64,000 bases of DNA, from contig JAFYZH010000063.1 in assembly GCA_017548765.1 (NCBI GenBank), positions 1 to 64,000 of the forward strand, in the 5' to 3' direction. The DNA comes from Lachnospiraceae bacterium (lineage in GTDB: Bacteria > Bacillota > Clostridia > Lachnospirales > Lachnospiraceae). A program made the position numbers and the translations under genes. The notes under the pieces were generated by a model. It had not been told where the DNA came from, ran no database searches, and saw only the letters and a program-made list of their open reading frames with translations. Positions 41,584 through 50,530 of this stretch are shown here, piece by piece (positions within the stretch are counted from its first letter, which is position 1; the number at the start of each line of letters is the position of its first letter).

Positions 41584-42271
41584 TACTACGGATTCAAATG
41601 AAAAGCGTGTAAGTGAAAGAGACGATGGCCTGAAGATCTACCTTGAAAATGGTGAGATCAAAATTCAGGGGACCATTGATCTGGGCTACATAGGCACATT
41701 TAAGGACACGCAGATCGAGATCACAGACACTTTGGAAGAGATTAGAGAATGGGACATAATAGAGGAATATTATAATCCGAATTGCTCGGACGAAGAACTT
41801 ATCGATTACCTGAATGTGTACTTCAATACGTTTATCCAAAATATCAAAAAGAACCTGGATAATATCAATGGTGAGTTTTTACTACAGGTTTTTACAGATA
41901 TGGATAACTGCGAATTGAACTTCATGGTGATCGATGGCTTGTTTGATGAAACGAAGCTGCTGTATGGAAACGAGGAGGATATCGCCGAGATCTATAATCC
42001 GGTAAGGCAAGGGCTTCACAGTCTTTCTCCGTACCTTGAGACACCCAATGACGGCAGCATTCCCAAAGGCCACATAGAGAGCGTTCTCAGGTCCTTCTTC
42101 CCGATGTTTAACTTTGATCATTTTATTGCAAACATTGTCCCCGAATATGTCAGCCTGGATGACGGAGAGATCTCTTTCCAATGTTCGGATAACTTTGACT
42201 GCGCGATCCTGTGCGGCGCCTATGCGGTCATAGATGAAGAACTGGCCTTCTCTGACTGGCATAATTTCTAA
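41573..42271 (+). CDS. Hypothetical acidic protein
   Basis: A 232-residue strongly acidic protein without membrane or signal segments. The N-terminal third is beta-rich (GEIKIQGTIDLGYIG, TQIEITDTLEEI). A helical, Asp/Asn-rich middle (SDEELIDYLNVYFNTFIQNIKK) follows, then a C-terminal part ending ELAFSDWHNF. No family was recognised. It begins within the end of the GNAT gene, with GAGGGG before the ATG. The stretch from here to about 43440 looks more A+T-rich than its neighbours, which may indicate recent acquisition. Confidence 0.7.
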   Translation: MACDTTDSNEKRVSERDDGLKIYLENGEIKIQGTIDLGYIGTFKDTQIEITDTLEEIREWDIIEEYYNPNCSDEELIDYLNVYFNTFIQNIKKNLDNINGEFLLQVFTDMDNCELNFMVIDGLFDETKLLYGNEEDIAEIYNPVRQGLHSLSPYLETPNDGSIPKGHIESVLRSFFPMFNFDHFIANIVPEYVSLDDGEISFQCSDNFDCAILCGAYAVIDEELAFSDWHNF

Positions 42272-42383
42272 AGCAGTGGATGTTGACAGTTTCATAACCC
42301 GGATGGCGGATTTGATATATCATGGAAGGGGTATACGGACTAGTACCAGTACATGCAGGTTTAAGAAGGAGGAGTGAACAACG

Positions 42384-42827
42384 ATGAATGATTTTACAGT
42401 TAGAGAGTGTTATGAACCGGAAGTGGTAAAAACTCTTTTTTTGGAGTATTCGCAGATAAAAGGCGCGGAGAGTTGCTTCGTTTCTTTTGACAAGGAACTG
42501 AATGATCTGACCGGCTTTTATTCCGGTGGAGCTATAATGGTTGGATATGAAGGTTACAAACCTGTTGCCTGTGTTGCCATAAGAAAAATAGATGACACCA
42601 CCTGTGAAGGAAAACGTCTGTTTATCAAACCGGAATACAGAGGAAAAGGATATGCCAGAATAATGCTTAAAGCAATGACGGATAAAGCTTCCGAGATTGG
42701 ATTTAAAGAGGTGGTATTTACCACAAAACCGGAAGTTATGAGCGTTGGATATGGCTTGTATAAGCGGATGGGCTTTGAGGAATTATCAGAAGAAAACGGA
42801 ATAGTCTCTATGAGAATAGAGCTATGA
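42384..42827 (+). CDS. GNAT family N-acetyltransferase
   Basis: A 147-residue acetyltransferase with VGYEGYKPVACVAIRKID as the first central strands, CEGKRLFIKPEYRGKGYARIML carrying the RGKGYA acetyl-CoA loop, and a closing GYGLYKRMGFEEL. AAGGAGGAG lies upstream of the ATG. The 112-bp gap before it contains a TTGACA at 42284 but no convincing -10 at normal spacing. The coding sequence is A+T-rich relative to the window. Confidence 0.88.
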   Translation: MNDFTVRECYEPEVVKTLFLEYSQIKGAESCFVSFDKELNDLTGFYSGGAIMVGYEGYKPVACVAIRKIDDTTCEGKRLFIKPEYRGKGYARIMLKAMTDKASEIGFKEVVFTTKPEVMSVGYGLYKRMGFEELSEENGIVSMRIEL

Positions 42828-42969
42828 GGGAACATAACGCTATATCTATACGAGGGATATAAATGATCTATGCTTTTGAGATGGACTATAAGTGTCCGTC
42901 AAATGAACGATCGTTCTAAAAACAAAACAGCATTATACATTTGAACTCATTAGCAAGAAAGGTATGATT

Positions 42970-43443
42970 ATGGATGACATTGAGTTTGTAAGATGTTCAG
43001 GAACGAACGAAGACTTCATCGAGAACTGCCGGTTATTAGACATTGACCTGGACAGACGGGTAGGCAGAGTTATCAAACGAGATAAATACACACAGTATAA
43101 TCAGCTGGACCAGATAAAAGAGGCAGTAGTTGTATATGTGGGCGGAAAGGCCGCCGGCGCCGGCGCGATCAGAGAGTATCAGTACGGTGATATCGACAAC
43201 GCAACCGAGCTGAAAAGAGTATTTGTCAGAGAAGAATTCCAAGGCAAAGGATTAGGGACTAAGCTGGTCCTGGAACTGATCGAATGGGCGAAAGAACTGG
43301 GATATAAGAAGATGATCCTTGAAACCGGAGAGTTGCTGCAAGAATCGTGCCACGTATACCGTAAAGTAGGATTCAACAAAATGGAGAATTACGGTCCGTA
43401 TGCTTCCATGCCGGAATCCTTGTGCATGATGAAGGAACTGTGA
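42970..43443 (+). CDS. GNAT family N-acetyltransferase
   Basis: A 157-residue acetyltransferase, related in plan to its neighbour but not a recent duplicate. The acetyl-CoA loop is in [20 protein letters not shown], followed by [33 protein letters not shown] 42970 is chosen because GAAAGG lies 7 bp upstream, while ATG 42964 lies too close to that site. The substrate is unknown. Confidence 0.88.
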   Translation: MDDIEFVRCSGTNEDFIENCRLLDIDLDRRVGRVIKRDKYTQYNQLDQIKEAVVVYVGGKAAGAGAIREYQYGDIDNATELKRVFVREEFQGKGLGTKLVLELIEWAKELGYKKMILETGELLQESCHVYRKVGFNKMENYGPYASMPESLCMMKEL

Positions 43444-43460
43444 TCGATCGGAAGGACTAA

Positions 43461-44564
43461 ATGAAGAATAGATTAATCATATTAGAGGGAATCCCCGGAA
43501 CGGGCAAATCGACGAACTCCTTTAAACTATATGAACAGCTTATCTTCAATGGGAAGAAGGCGGACTGGATCCATGAGGTTTCGCAGCCGCATCCGGTCTT
43601 GTTTTTCACGGAAAGTTGTATGACAAAAGAAGAGTACCGGAACTTCAAAGCAAAATATCCGGAGGTCGCAGAACTCTTGGATGAGGTGGCAGAGTTTCGG
43701 GAGACGACCGTGGGGATCGATCAGGACGCTGTCAGCAGAAGATGGAAAGACGCCGGGGAGCAGGCATGGTATCAGGAACTCTTGCAATATGATGCCTTTC
43801 CGACCGAACTGGATCGTTATGAACTTCAGGCCCTGGAAAAATGGGAAGCATTCGCTAAGAAAGCCGCGGAAGAGGAAGACACGATCTTCATTTTGGACAG
43901 CAGTTTGTTTCAGTATCAAATCTTCACCTATTTACTGAAGGCCGCGCCTTATGATAGGCTCGAGGCCTTCGTTCGGAAGATAGCAGAGTGCATAAAACCG
44001 CTGGCTCCTTTGCTCATTTATTTGTATCGCGAGCATACCGAGGACTCCATCGCATATATGAGGGAGCAGCGTGGAGAGCAGGATTTGGTGTCCACGTGGG
44101 AGCGGGATCAAGGCGAACCGTATTACCAAAACAAGCAAAAGGATGTCACTGCTTTTTATGATTTCCTAAAGGATTATGCGGCGGATGCGGAAGCACTGTT
44201 TGAGGTCCTGCAGTTTGACAAACGAAAGATCGAGATTTCCCAAAACGACTGGAAAGCCTACGAGGACGAAATGTTGGGACTCCTTGAGATCTCGCGTGTA
44301 GAAATCCCGGCTTATAAGGCACCAAACGGAACTTTTGTAAATGCGGACCTGGGGATATCGTTCACGATCCGGGACAATGTGCTGAAAGACCCTGAGGGCT
44401 TACAGAGGCACCTGGAATCAAGATCACCGAACGAATTCTTTGTTGAGGGAATTCCCACGATCCTGCAATTCTTCAGAGAGGATTCCATAAGACTTCTGGG
44501 CCGGCAGATCATTCCGCAGTGGACGGAGACAGGCACGGTATATACCAAACAAGTGCTAACATAA
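43461..44564 (+). CDS. P-loop NTPase/kinase-like protein
   Basis: A 367-residue cytoplasmic protein whose first strand carries a clear Walker A, LEGIPGTGKSTNSF, at residues ~7-20. Further on is a hydrophobic strand ending in Asp-Ser (TIFILDSSLFQYQIF), a likely Walker B, and an RxxR-type segment IYLYREHTEDSIAYMREQRG resembling a nucleoside/nucleotide kinase lid. The C-terminal ~110 residues (from VEIPAYKAPNGTF) form a separate beta-rich domain. It resembles thymidylate-kinase or zeta-toxin-like folds, but the substrate is unknown. Confidence 0.75.
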   Translation: MKNRLIILEGIPGTGKSTNSFKLYEQLIFNGKKADWIHEVSQPHPVLFFTESCMTKEEYRNFKAKYPEVAELLDEVAEFRETTVGIDQDAVSRRWKDAGEQAWYQELLQYDAFPTELDRYELQALEKWEAFAKKAAEEEDTIFILDSSLFQYQIFTYLLKAAPYDRLEAFVRKIAECIKPLAPLLIYLYREHTEDSIAYMREQRGEQDLVSTWERDQGEPYYQNKQKDVTAFYDFLKDYAADAEALFEVLQFDKRKIEISQNDWKAYEDEMLGLLEISRVEIPAYKAPNGTFVNADLGISFTIRDNVLKDPEGLQRHLESRSPNEFFVEGIPTILQFFREDSIRLLGRQIIPQWTETGTVYTKQVLT

Positions 44565-44594
44565 TAAGTTGAAAGAAGATAAGGAGGTATCGTT

Positions 44595-45002
44595 ATGACA
44601 TTTGCAGTGAGATATTACACCAAAACAGGAAACACGAAGAGACTTGCGGAGGCGATCGCCAAAGAATTAGGCGTTGAGGCGCTTCCCATCAGCGAACCGG
44701 TCAATGAGGCAGTAGACTATCTGTTTCTCGGGAATTCATACTATGCCTTCACGATCGATCCGGAAGTAAAGGCGTTTGTGGCATCGCTGGATAAGAGCAA
44801 GATCGGGAAGATCGTCAATTTCGGATCTGCTGCGATGCTCAACTCGACATACAAAAAGGTGAAGAAAGTAGCTGACAAAGTTGGGATCGCCATGGACGAG
44901 AAAGAGTTCCACTGCAAGGGCGAATTCAAGGGCATTCATAAAGGCAGACCGAACGAAAAGGATATTGCTGACGCAGTTGCGTTTGCAAAGCAATACAAGT
45001 AA
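44595..45002 (+). CDS. Flavodoxin-like protein
   Basis: A 135-residue short-chain flavodoxin. The FMN phosphate loop is in VRYYTKTGNTKRLAEAIAKE, slightly different from the TGNTxxxA consensus but functional in plan. Isoalloxazine loops lie around LGNSYYAFTIDPEV and NFGSAAMLNSTY. A strong AAGGAGGT precedes the ATG. Its stop at 45002 is directly followed by the MATE gene start at 45004, so the two are coupled. Confidence 0.87.
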   Translation: MTFAVRYYTKTGNTKRLAEAIAKELGVEALPISEPVNEAVDYLFLGNSYYAFTIDPEVKAFVASLDKSKIGKIVNFGSAAMLNSTYKKVKKVADKVGIAMDEKEFHCKGEFKGIHKGRPNEKDIADAVAFAKQYK

Positions 45003-45003
45003 T

Positions 45004-46359
45004 ATGGAACAAGATGAAAAAAAGGTCCTATATGACAAACTGAAAGTCCTTGCTATACCGCTCGCGCTTCAAGCCCTTCTGAATGCACTAGTCGGAGCTT
45101 CTGACGCGCTTATGCTGGGAAGGCTGAATCAGGATTCTATTTCAGCGGTCGCACTGGCGAACCAGCTGTTTTTCGTGATGACCTTATTTACCGGGTCGAT
45201 CAAGAGCGCCGCCGGGATCCTGGTCGCGCAGTATTGGGGAAAGAAGGATTATAAAAATGCCGGACGTTTTCTGGCGATGGCGATACGATCTTCGATCGTG
45301 GTAAGCCTTATATTTTTCGTTGCTGCGGTAGGCTTTCCGGAGCAGGTGATGCGGATCTATACCTCGGAGAGCAACCTGATCACTATCGGAGCGGGCTATC
45401 TGCGTATCGTCGGCTTTTCTTATCTTTTCTCAGCGGTCGCGCAATGCTTTTTGATGAACATGAAGATCGCGGGAGATGCGAAATACAGCGTCATTATATC
45501 GGCAGTAGTGGTGGTCGTAGATATGATCGCCGACTATTTCCTGATCTACGGAAAATGCGGTGTTCCCGAGTTGGGCGCAAACGGATCCGCATATTCTACA
45601 GTGGTAGTGGAGGCGATGTCTCTTGTGATCGTCCTTATATGGGCGAAGAAAAAGGAGACGATCCACCTGCCGCTCAAGAGCCTGTTTTATTATTCCAAAG
45701 GTTTTGAGAAGGACTTTTGGAAGGTATTCGCCCCGATCCTGGCCAGTGGCCTTTCCTGGGGCATAAGCATTACGGTCCACAGTGCGGTGATGGGACATTT
45801 GGGTTCGGATGCAACGGCTGCTGCCTCCGTTACCAGTGTTACACAACAGCTGATCGCTTGCATCACCTGGGGGATCGCAGGCGGCTCGGGTATCATGATC
45901 GGAGAGATCCTCGGAGCGGGGAAACTCGACGTGGCAAAACGGTATGGCGACCAGTTCTTTAGGATCGCATTTCTGAACGGTCTTAATAATGTGCTGCTGA
46001 TCGTACTGGTCGGCCCGCCGATCTATTTCTTTTATAAATTGACCGACACGGCAAAATGGTACTTGCTTGGTATGCTGGCGTTCAGTTGCTTATACATGTT
46101 TGCATTTTCCTATAATACGATCTTCACCTGCGGCGTATTTCCTGCCGGAGGAGACGCTAAATATGATGCGGTAAGTGTGTTCTTTGCAACCTGGTGTTTT
46201 GCGATCCCGGTATCACTGATCGCATGCTATGTGCTGGAATGGCCGGTGCTCATCGTTTATATGATCATGTGCCTGGACGAAGTAGTTAAGGTTCCGTTCC
46301 TGAAGTGGCACTACAAAAAGTATATCTGGGTGAAAAACCTTACGAGAGAAACAGCGTGA
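45004..46359 (+). CDS. MATE family efflux transporter
   Basis: A 451-residue membrane protein with about twelve helices in two pseudo-symmetric halves, as in MATE cation/drug antiporters. Recognisable parts are LAIPLALQALLNALVGASDALMLG at the first helix, VALANQLFFVMTLF, AAGILVAQYWGKKDYKNAG (family loop), and in the second half SWGISITVHSAVMGHLG and GGSGIMIGEILGAGK. The ATG at 45004 lies one base after the flavodoxin stop codon and has no strong site of its own, pointing to translational coupling. Sodium- or proton-driven export of a small molecule is expected. Confidence 0.93.
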   Translation: MEQDEKKVLYDKLKVLAIPLALQALLNALVGASDALMLGRLNQDSISAVALANQLFFVMTLFTGSIKSAAGILVAQYWGKKDYKNAGRFLAMAIRSSIVVSLIFFVAAVGFPEQVMRIYTSESNLITIGAGYLRIVGFSYLFSAVAQCFLMNMKIAGDAKYSVIISAVVVVVDMIADYFLIYGKCGVPELGANGSAYSTVVVEAMSLVIVLIWAKKKETIHLPLKSLFYYSKGFEKDFWKVFAPILASGLSWGISITVHSAVMGHLGSDATAAASVTSVTQQLIACITWGIAGGSGIMIGEILGAGKLDVAKRYGDQFFRIAFLNGLNNVLLIVLVGPPIYFFYKLTDTAKWYLLGMLAFSCLYMFAFSYNTIFTCGVFPAGGDAKYDAVSVFFATWCFAIPVSLIACYVLEWPVLIVYMIMCLDEVVKVPFLKWHYKKYIWVKNLTRETA

Positions 46360-46406
46360 TCGTTTAAGATTTGGGCAATGCGTGCGTCGCAGTTAGGAGT
46401 AGGACT

Positions 46407-47161
46407 ATGAGTGTTCAGGAAAAACTCAAAACTTTTGCATTTGAAAAGGCGTATCCATATATCATCGAGCAACCGGTCATAAATGACCATCTGCCGGATA
46501 TCAGTTTCATCCTAGTAGGGTCTTCCGCGACCGGTTTGTGCACGGAAGATTCGGATGTTGATATCTGCCTGATCTGCGGTCAAGATGTCTACGACATTAT
46601 TTCTGTAGGAACCAGATGGAAAGAGGGACGGCCGACAGAGGTTATCCTGGACGGGACGCAGCTCCATTATTATGCTGTAAGCGTAGAAGAATTGGATAAA
46701 AAGATAGCTGCTATGGATGACCAGGCATGTTATGTATACGGGAATGCAATTGTGATAAACGATCGTGCCGATCGGTACAGGCCCATCGCAGAAAAAATAC
46801 ATTCACCGGAACTGTTGAGCAACGGTTCGAAAAAGAATATGATATGCTGAAACGCAGACGAGGGGCTGTGCGATCTGTACTGTACAAAGATACCGATCCG
46901 ATGCTAAGGCTTCGGATCGGCACGGAAATCATTGAGAGACTGCTGAAGAGTATAGCTCTTTTTGACGGCAGGGAATATGATCCTCGAAAGCGACTTTACC
47001 AAACTGCGTTGCAAGGAATGACCGGCGAAGTATTAAAGACTTATGTCGACACCATGATCTCCTTGTCAGGAGCAATATGTCACGCATCCGATCAAAAGGA
47101 AATCGATGCATTTATGGAAGCACTGGATCACTGTGTAGAATACCTCTGTGTCGGAGAATAG
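46407..47161 (+). pseudogene. Nucleotidyltransferase-like gene broken by a frameshift
   Basis: The first part (46407-46850 in frame) encodes a nucleotidyltransferase: FILVGSSATGLCTEDSDVDICLI has the GSxxxG and DxD metal motif. At about 46815-46818 the natural continuation moves to the -1 frame, which reads EQRFEKEYDMLKRRRG and runs on to 47161 with coherent helical sequence. Joined, the two give a protein of about 250 residues. Loss of one G in 'ttgag' (ttg|gag) would explain it. The first frame otherwise ends in an unrelated short tail at 46850. It may be a real pseudogene, a sequencing error, or a programmed shift; no slippery heptamer is evident. AGGAGTAGG precedes the ATG. Confidence 0.78.
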
Positions 47162-47172
47162 TAGTGAGAATT

Positions 47173-47601
47173 ATGAAATCAATTAAGTATTTTGCAGTAA
47201 TCGTGCTTCAGTGCACTTGGGGGATCGGAGCCACTCTGATCGGGCTGTTTTTCTTCCTCAAAAATAGAAAAAAACCGCATCGTATGTATCGAGGTTCGAT
47301 CGAGACGGTGTGGGATAACAAATGGGGCGGACTGAGCCTTGGTTTATTTATATTCACGCCGAATGCGGATCCGGAATACCACGATAAAGTCCGGGTCCAT
47401 GAATACGGACACTGTATGCAGTCTATTTTGCTGGGACCGCTCATGTTGATCGTGGGTATTATGTCGGCTATTTGGGGATCACATCCGCATTTCGTACGGT
47501 TGCGTAAGGAGAAGAACATTCGGTACACATCCTTCTTCATCGAAGCATGGGCGAGCCGATGGGGTGAGGCGGTTACGAAGGAACCGGCCATTTGGGATTA
47601 A
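47173..47601 (+). CDS. Small membrane protein with HExxH motif, unknown function
   Basis: A 142-residue protein. An N-terminal hydrophobic segment (residues ~5-28) precedes a positively charged loop, then GLSLGLFIFTPNAD and VHEYGHCMQSILLGPLMLIVGIMSAIWG. HEYGH is a zinc-peptidase-like HExxH placed just before a second membrane helix. The C-terminal EAWASRWGEAV could supply a third ligand (Glu). The whole is shorter than known membrane metallopeptidases. The motif may therefore be real or structural only. ATG 47173 is chosen by a nearby GTGAG site. Confidence 0.68.
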   Translation: MKSIKYFAVIVLQCTWGIGATLIGLFFFLKNRKKPHRMYRGSIETVWDNKWGGLSLGLFIFTPNADPEYHDKVRVHEYGHCMQSILLGPLMLIVGIMSAIWGSHPHFVRLRKEKNIRYTSFFIEAWASRWGEAVTKEPAIWD

Positions 47602-47627
47602 AAGGAAAAGCGGAAGGAGGACGAACC

Positions 47628-48395
47628 ATGCTGTTAGAAGAGTTTGACAATGAAAGGATCAGTGTCATAAATCCGGACATGACAACGCAGAAACTGGAGA
47701 ACTTTCCGGAAGTGACGATATCGTGCTTCTCGAAAAAACTGTTTGACAGCGCTCTGTCTTGCTTTGAAGCAAAGAAGATCGCAGAGATCCATTCTGCAGT
47801 AGGACTCAACCCGATCTACGAGGTGGAATACAAAGGAAAGAGATTCGCCCTGTTCCAATCTTTAGTGGGTGAGCCTTTGTGCGTTGCCCAGTATGAAGAG
47901 ATCATGGCCTTAGGCAGTAAGCGGTTGATCCTCCTCGGTAACTGCGGGGTTTTAGATAAAAACATTGAAGACTGCGGGATCATTATCCCGACGAGGGCAC
48001 TGCGGGATGAAGGAACCAGCTTCCATTATGTGAAACCAAGTGATTACATAGAAGTTAACAAAAAGTACAAGAACGAGTTCATAGAAGTCCTTAACGAGTG
48101 TGGTTATCCTTATGTGGAGGGTGTTACCTGGACCACGGATGCATGCTACCGTGAGACCAGGAATAAGGTGAACCGCCGAAAAGAGAAGGGTGCAGTTTGC
48201 GTTGAAATGGAATGTGCAGGAATGCAGGCTGTTTGTGATTTCCGTGGAACCGAGTTTTTTCAGTTCTTCTATGCCGGGGATAACCTGGATCATTCGACAT
48301 GGGATCCGCGGAGTCTTTCCGGAGACGCAAGGCTGGATGATAAGACAAAGATCATGTTTTTGGCATTTGAGCTCGGTCTTAAGATAGGTATCTGA
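47628..48395 (+). CDS. Nucleoside phosphorylase-like protein (PNP/UDP family), paralog 1
   Basis: A 255-residue member of the PNP_UDP_1 phosphorylase superfamily. Blocks seen are the phosphate-strand GSKRLILLGNCGVL, IIPTRALRDEGTSFHY, and the nucleoside-binding GAVCVEMECAGMQAVCDFRG with the conserved Glu of the VxMExx motif. Such enzymes split nucleosides with phosphate to base and sugar-1-phosphate. AAGGAGG lies 8 bp before the ATG. A diverged paralog with the same blocks lies at 54394-55155. Substrate (uridine, purine or other) cannot be read. Confidence 0.86.
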   Translation: MLLEEFDNERISVINPDMTTQKLENFPEVTISCFSKKLFDSALSCFEAKKIAEIHSAVGLNPIYEVEYKGKRFALFQSLVGEPLCVAQYEEIMALGSKRLILLGNCGVLDKNIEDCGIIIPTRALRDEGTSFHYVKPSDYIEVNKKYKNEFIEVLNECGYPYVEGVTWTTDACYRETRNKVNRRKEKGAVCVEMECAGMQAVCDFRGTEFFQFFYAGDNLDHSTWDPRSLSGDARLDDKTKIMFLAFELGLKIGI

Positions 48396-48410
48396 TAAAA
48401 GGAGGTATTT

Positions 48411-48680
48411 ATGGAGTGTAAAACAGAGGGTACGGTTATATCCGTCAAAAAGCAATGGTGGTGTTCCATTCGTACAAAAGCGTTTAGGACCGGACCGCTA
48501 GACGGTACGGTTTTCCCGCACATCGTAAAGGTCAAGTACACCGTAGATGGAAAGGAATACACCAAGAGAAAATGGATACACGCGGGGCAGCCGGTGCCGG
48601 AAGTAGGAGGTTCTGTGCAGCTTACGTATGATTCTGACAAGCCGTCAAAGGTGAAAAGGATCGAAAAGAACGAAGCATAA
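48411..48680 (+). CDS. Small conserved beta-rich protein
   Basis: An 89-residue basic protein without signal or membrane segments. The arrangement GTVISVKKQWWCSIRTKAFR, VFPHIVKVKYTVDGKEYTKRKWI and GGSVQLTYDSDKPSKVKRI recalls the soluble domain of DUF3592-type proteins, which form a small beta barrel. AAAGGAGGT precedes the ATG. It is 15 bp from the phosphorylase gene and probably co-transcribed. No function is known. Confidence 0.72.
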   Translation: MECKTEGTVISVKKQWWCSIRTKAFRTGPLDGTVFPHIVKVKYTVDGKEYTKRKWIHAGQPVPEVGGSVQLTYDSDKPSKVKRIEKNEA

Positions 48681-48761
48681 TATATCGGACAAAACAAAGC
48701 AAGTCCTGACAGGATTTCATTTATTCGATACCCTATAATGATTGTGAAAGGAGGTATACCG

Positions 48762-49610
48762 ATGGATTGGATAAAGACGATCAACAACGCCATTGAGTAC
48801 ATGGAGGATCATCTGACGGACCGGATTACACTCGAGGATGTGGCTAAGAATGTGAACCTTTCGGTTTTTCATTTTCATCGTGCGTTTTCCATGCTTACGG
48901 AAATGTCGCCGGCAGATTATCTGCGGAAGAGGCGCCTGTCGCAGGCCGGTGCGGAACTGGTGAATGGGGATGAAAAAGTGATCGAGATCGCGTTCAAGTA
49001 CGGATATGAAACACCCGAAAGCTTCACCAAGGCATTTACCAGATATCACGGCGTGTCACCCATGCAGGCGAAGAAAGGCAGTCCGATCAAGTTCATGAGC
49101 CGGTATACCGTCCGAATCGCAATCGAAGGAGGACAGATCATGGAGTACAGAATTGAAAAATGGGAAGCAATGGACTTGCTGGTGCATGAAAAGCGTTTTC
49201 ACGCAGAAACGAGCGACGCGGAGATCCCGAAGTTTTGGGACGAGTATTATGCAGATGAAAATTGCAGAAAGATCCCGGGATACCTGGGCATCTGCTTCCA
49301 GCAGAAGGCAGGTGGGGATGAGTTTAACTATGGTATCGGTTGCAAAGCAGCTGACGTAGAAGGCGTTCCCGAAGGTTTTACGATCCTGCATTTGCCGGAG
49401 TATACATGGGCCGTGTTTAAGTGCGTGGGACCTATGCCTAAAGCGATCCAGGACATGTGGGAGAAGGTTTATAAGGAGTGGCTCCCGGTATCGGATTATG
49501 AGCTCATTCCCGACGTGGACATCGAAAACTATCTGCCCGGGGATCCGTCTTCACGTGACTATGTCAGTGAGATCTGCATTCCCGTTCGGAAGAGTGGTTC
49601 AACTGTATAA
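48762..49610 (+). CDS. AraC family regulator with GyrI-like effector-binding domain
   Basis: A 282-residue regulator. Residues 1-105 are the double HTH of AraC proteins (ITLEDVAKNVNLSVFHFHRAFSML..PADYLRKRRL; AFKYGYETPESFTKAFTRYHGVSP). From ~125 comes a GyrI-like/SOUL domain (IEKWEAMDLLVHEKRF, YLGICFQQKAGGDEFNYGIG, HLPEYTWAVFKCVGPMPKAIQDMWEK), which binds hydrophobic cationic drugs in Rob/BmrR relatives. AAAGGAGGT lies before ATG 48762; a perfect TATAAT at 48734-48739 may be its promoter. It plausibly senses a small molecule and controls nearby resistance or export genes. Confidence 0.9.
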   Translation: MDWIKTINNAIEYMEDHLTDRITLEDVAKNVNLSVFHFHRAFSMLTEMSPADYLRKRRLSQAGAELVNGDEKVIEIAFKYGYETPESFTKAFTRYHGVSPMQAKKGSPIKFMSRYTVRIAIEGGQIMEYRIEKWEAMDLLVHEKRFHAETSDAEIPKFWDEYYADENCRKIPGYLGICFQQKAGGDEFNYGIGCKAADVEGVPEGFTILHLPEYTWAVFKCVGPMPKAIQDMWEKVYKEWLPVSDYELIPDVDIENYLPGDPSSRDYVSEICIPVRKSGSTV

Positions 49611-49627
49611 GCAGGAGGGCAATGCAT

Positions 49628-50497
49628 ATGGATAAAGCGATTTTGGAATGGTTGCTGGAAGAAACGGCTCCCGAAGTAAGGCTCAGAACGCTGAAGGAAT
49701 ACGAGAGATCGTCGGAAGACGATGACCGCGTGGCTGCTTGCAAAAAGGAACTGCTTGAGAGTAAAGTGTATGAGCGGGGACTCAAGAAACTGAAGAAAGA
49801 CAAGCCTTGGGATAAATATGATGCGATCATGGCATTTGCCGAATGGGGGCTTACTAGGGACGATATCGGTAAGGATATCGACGATGAGGTGTTCGGCCTG
49901 ATCGAAAGCACAGGCTTTAAGATGCTGTGTGGTGAACCGCTGCTTCTCAGAAACCTGGTAAAGCTTGGGTATTATTCCGAAGATATTGTAAAGAACGAGG
50001 TCGATTCCGTTCTTAAGTTGATCAAAGATGACGGCGGCTTCGGCTGCATCAGTACCAACAAAAAGATCAATGACCCGAAGAAGCCGCATAAGAGTTGTGC
50101 GAGACTGACGGTGGAATATCTCTTGCTGGTCGCGGAGCTGGCGCTTCAGGGACATCGGCCGGAGTGCGCGGACGCCCTGACGCACTACTTTACCAAGCGT
50201 AACATCTTCTACAGGACGGACGACATGAAGACGCCCATGGTGGATGTGATGCTGGGAACGTTCTATCCGCCGGATCCGATCAAGATCGGAGCACATATGA
50301 TCGTCTACGCTCTTCGGGTCCTAGGCTGCGAGCCCGGCTCCGGGGCAATGCAGGCCGGCTATAAGGTACTCGACGAGCATAAACTGGAAAACGGACGCTA
50401 TGTTCTGACGGCATCGAAGAGTGTGCCCGCGTTTAAAGCAGGTAATGTAGGCGAAGAGAACAAATGGGTTACGCTGTATGCGTACCTGGCCAGATGA
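49628..50497 (+). CDS. Alpha-helical repeat protein, prenyltransferase/toroid-like
   Basis: A 289-residue cytoplasmic protein with a repeating helix pattern. Motifs such as LLKLIKDDGGFGC and LTVEYLLLVAELALQGHRPECADALTHYF resemble the alpha/alpha-toroid of prenyltransferase-like or squalene-cyclase-like domains, in which a DGGF/W turn recurs. The catalytic DxDD of cyclases is absent, so enzymatic activity is doubtful. ATG 49628 is used (AGGAGG 9 bp upstream; ATG 49622 is too close). It is preceded by the AraC gene with an 11-bp gap. Confidence 0.66.
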   Translation: MDKAILEWLLEETAPEVRLRTLKEYERSSEDDDRVAACKKELLESKVYERGLKKLKKDKPWDKYDAIMAFAEWGLTRDDIGKDIDDEVFGLIESTGFKMLCGEPLLLRNLVKLGYYSEDIVKNEVDSVLKLIKDDGGFGCISTNKKINDPKKPHKSCARLTVEYLLLVAELALQGHRPECADALTHYFTKRNIFYRTDDMKTPMVDVMLGTFYPPDPIKIGAHMIVYALRVLGCEPGSGAMQAGYKVLDEHKLENGRYVLTASKSVPAFKAGNVGEENKWVTLYAYLAR

Positions 50498-50530
50498 CGA
50501 TTGGATTTATGAGATAAAGGAGAACGATTA

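Noticed and set aside
42863..42919. 18-codon ORF with a GAGGGA site between two acetyltransferase genes
   Set aside because: Too short to support; it could be a gene remnant in an A+T-rich spacer, but nothing recognisable is encoded.
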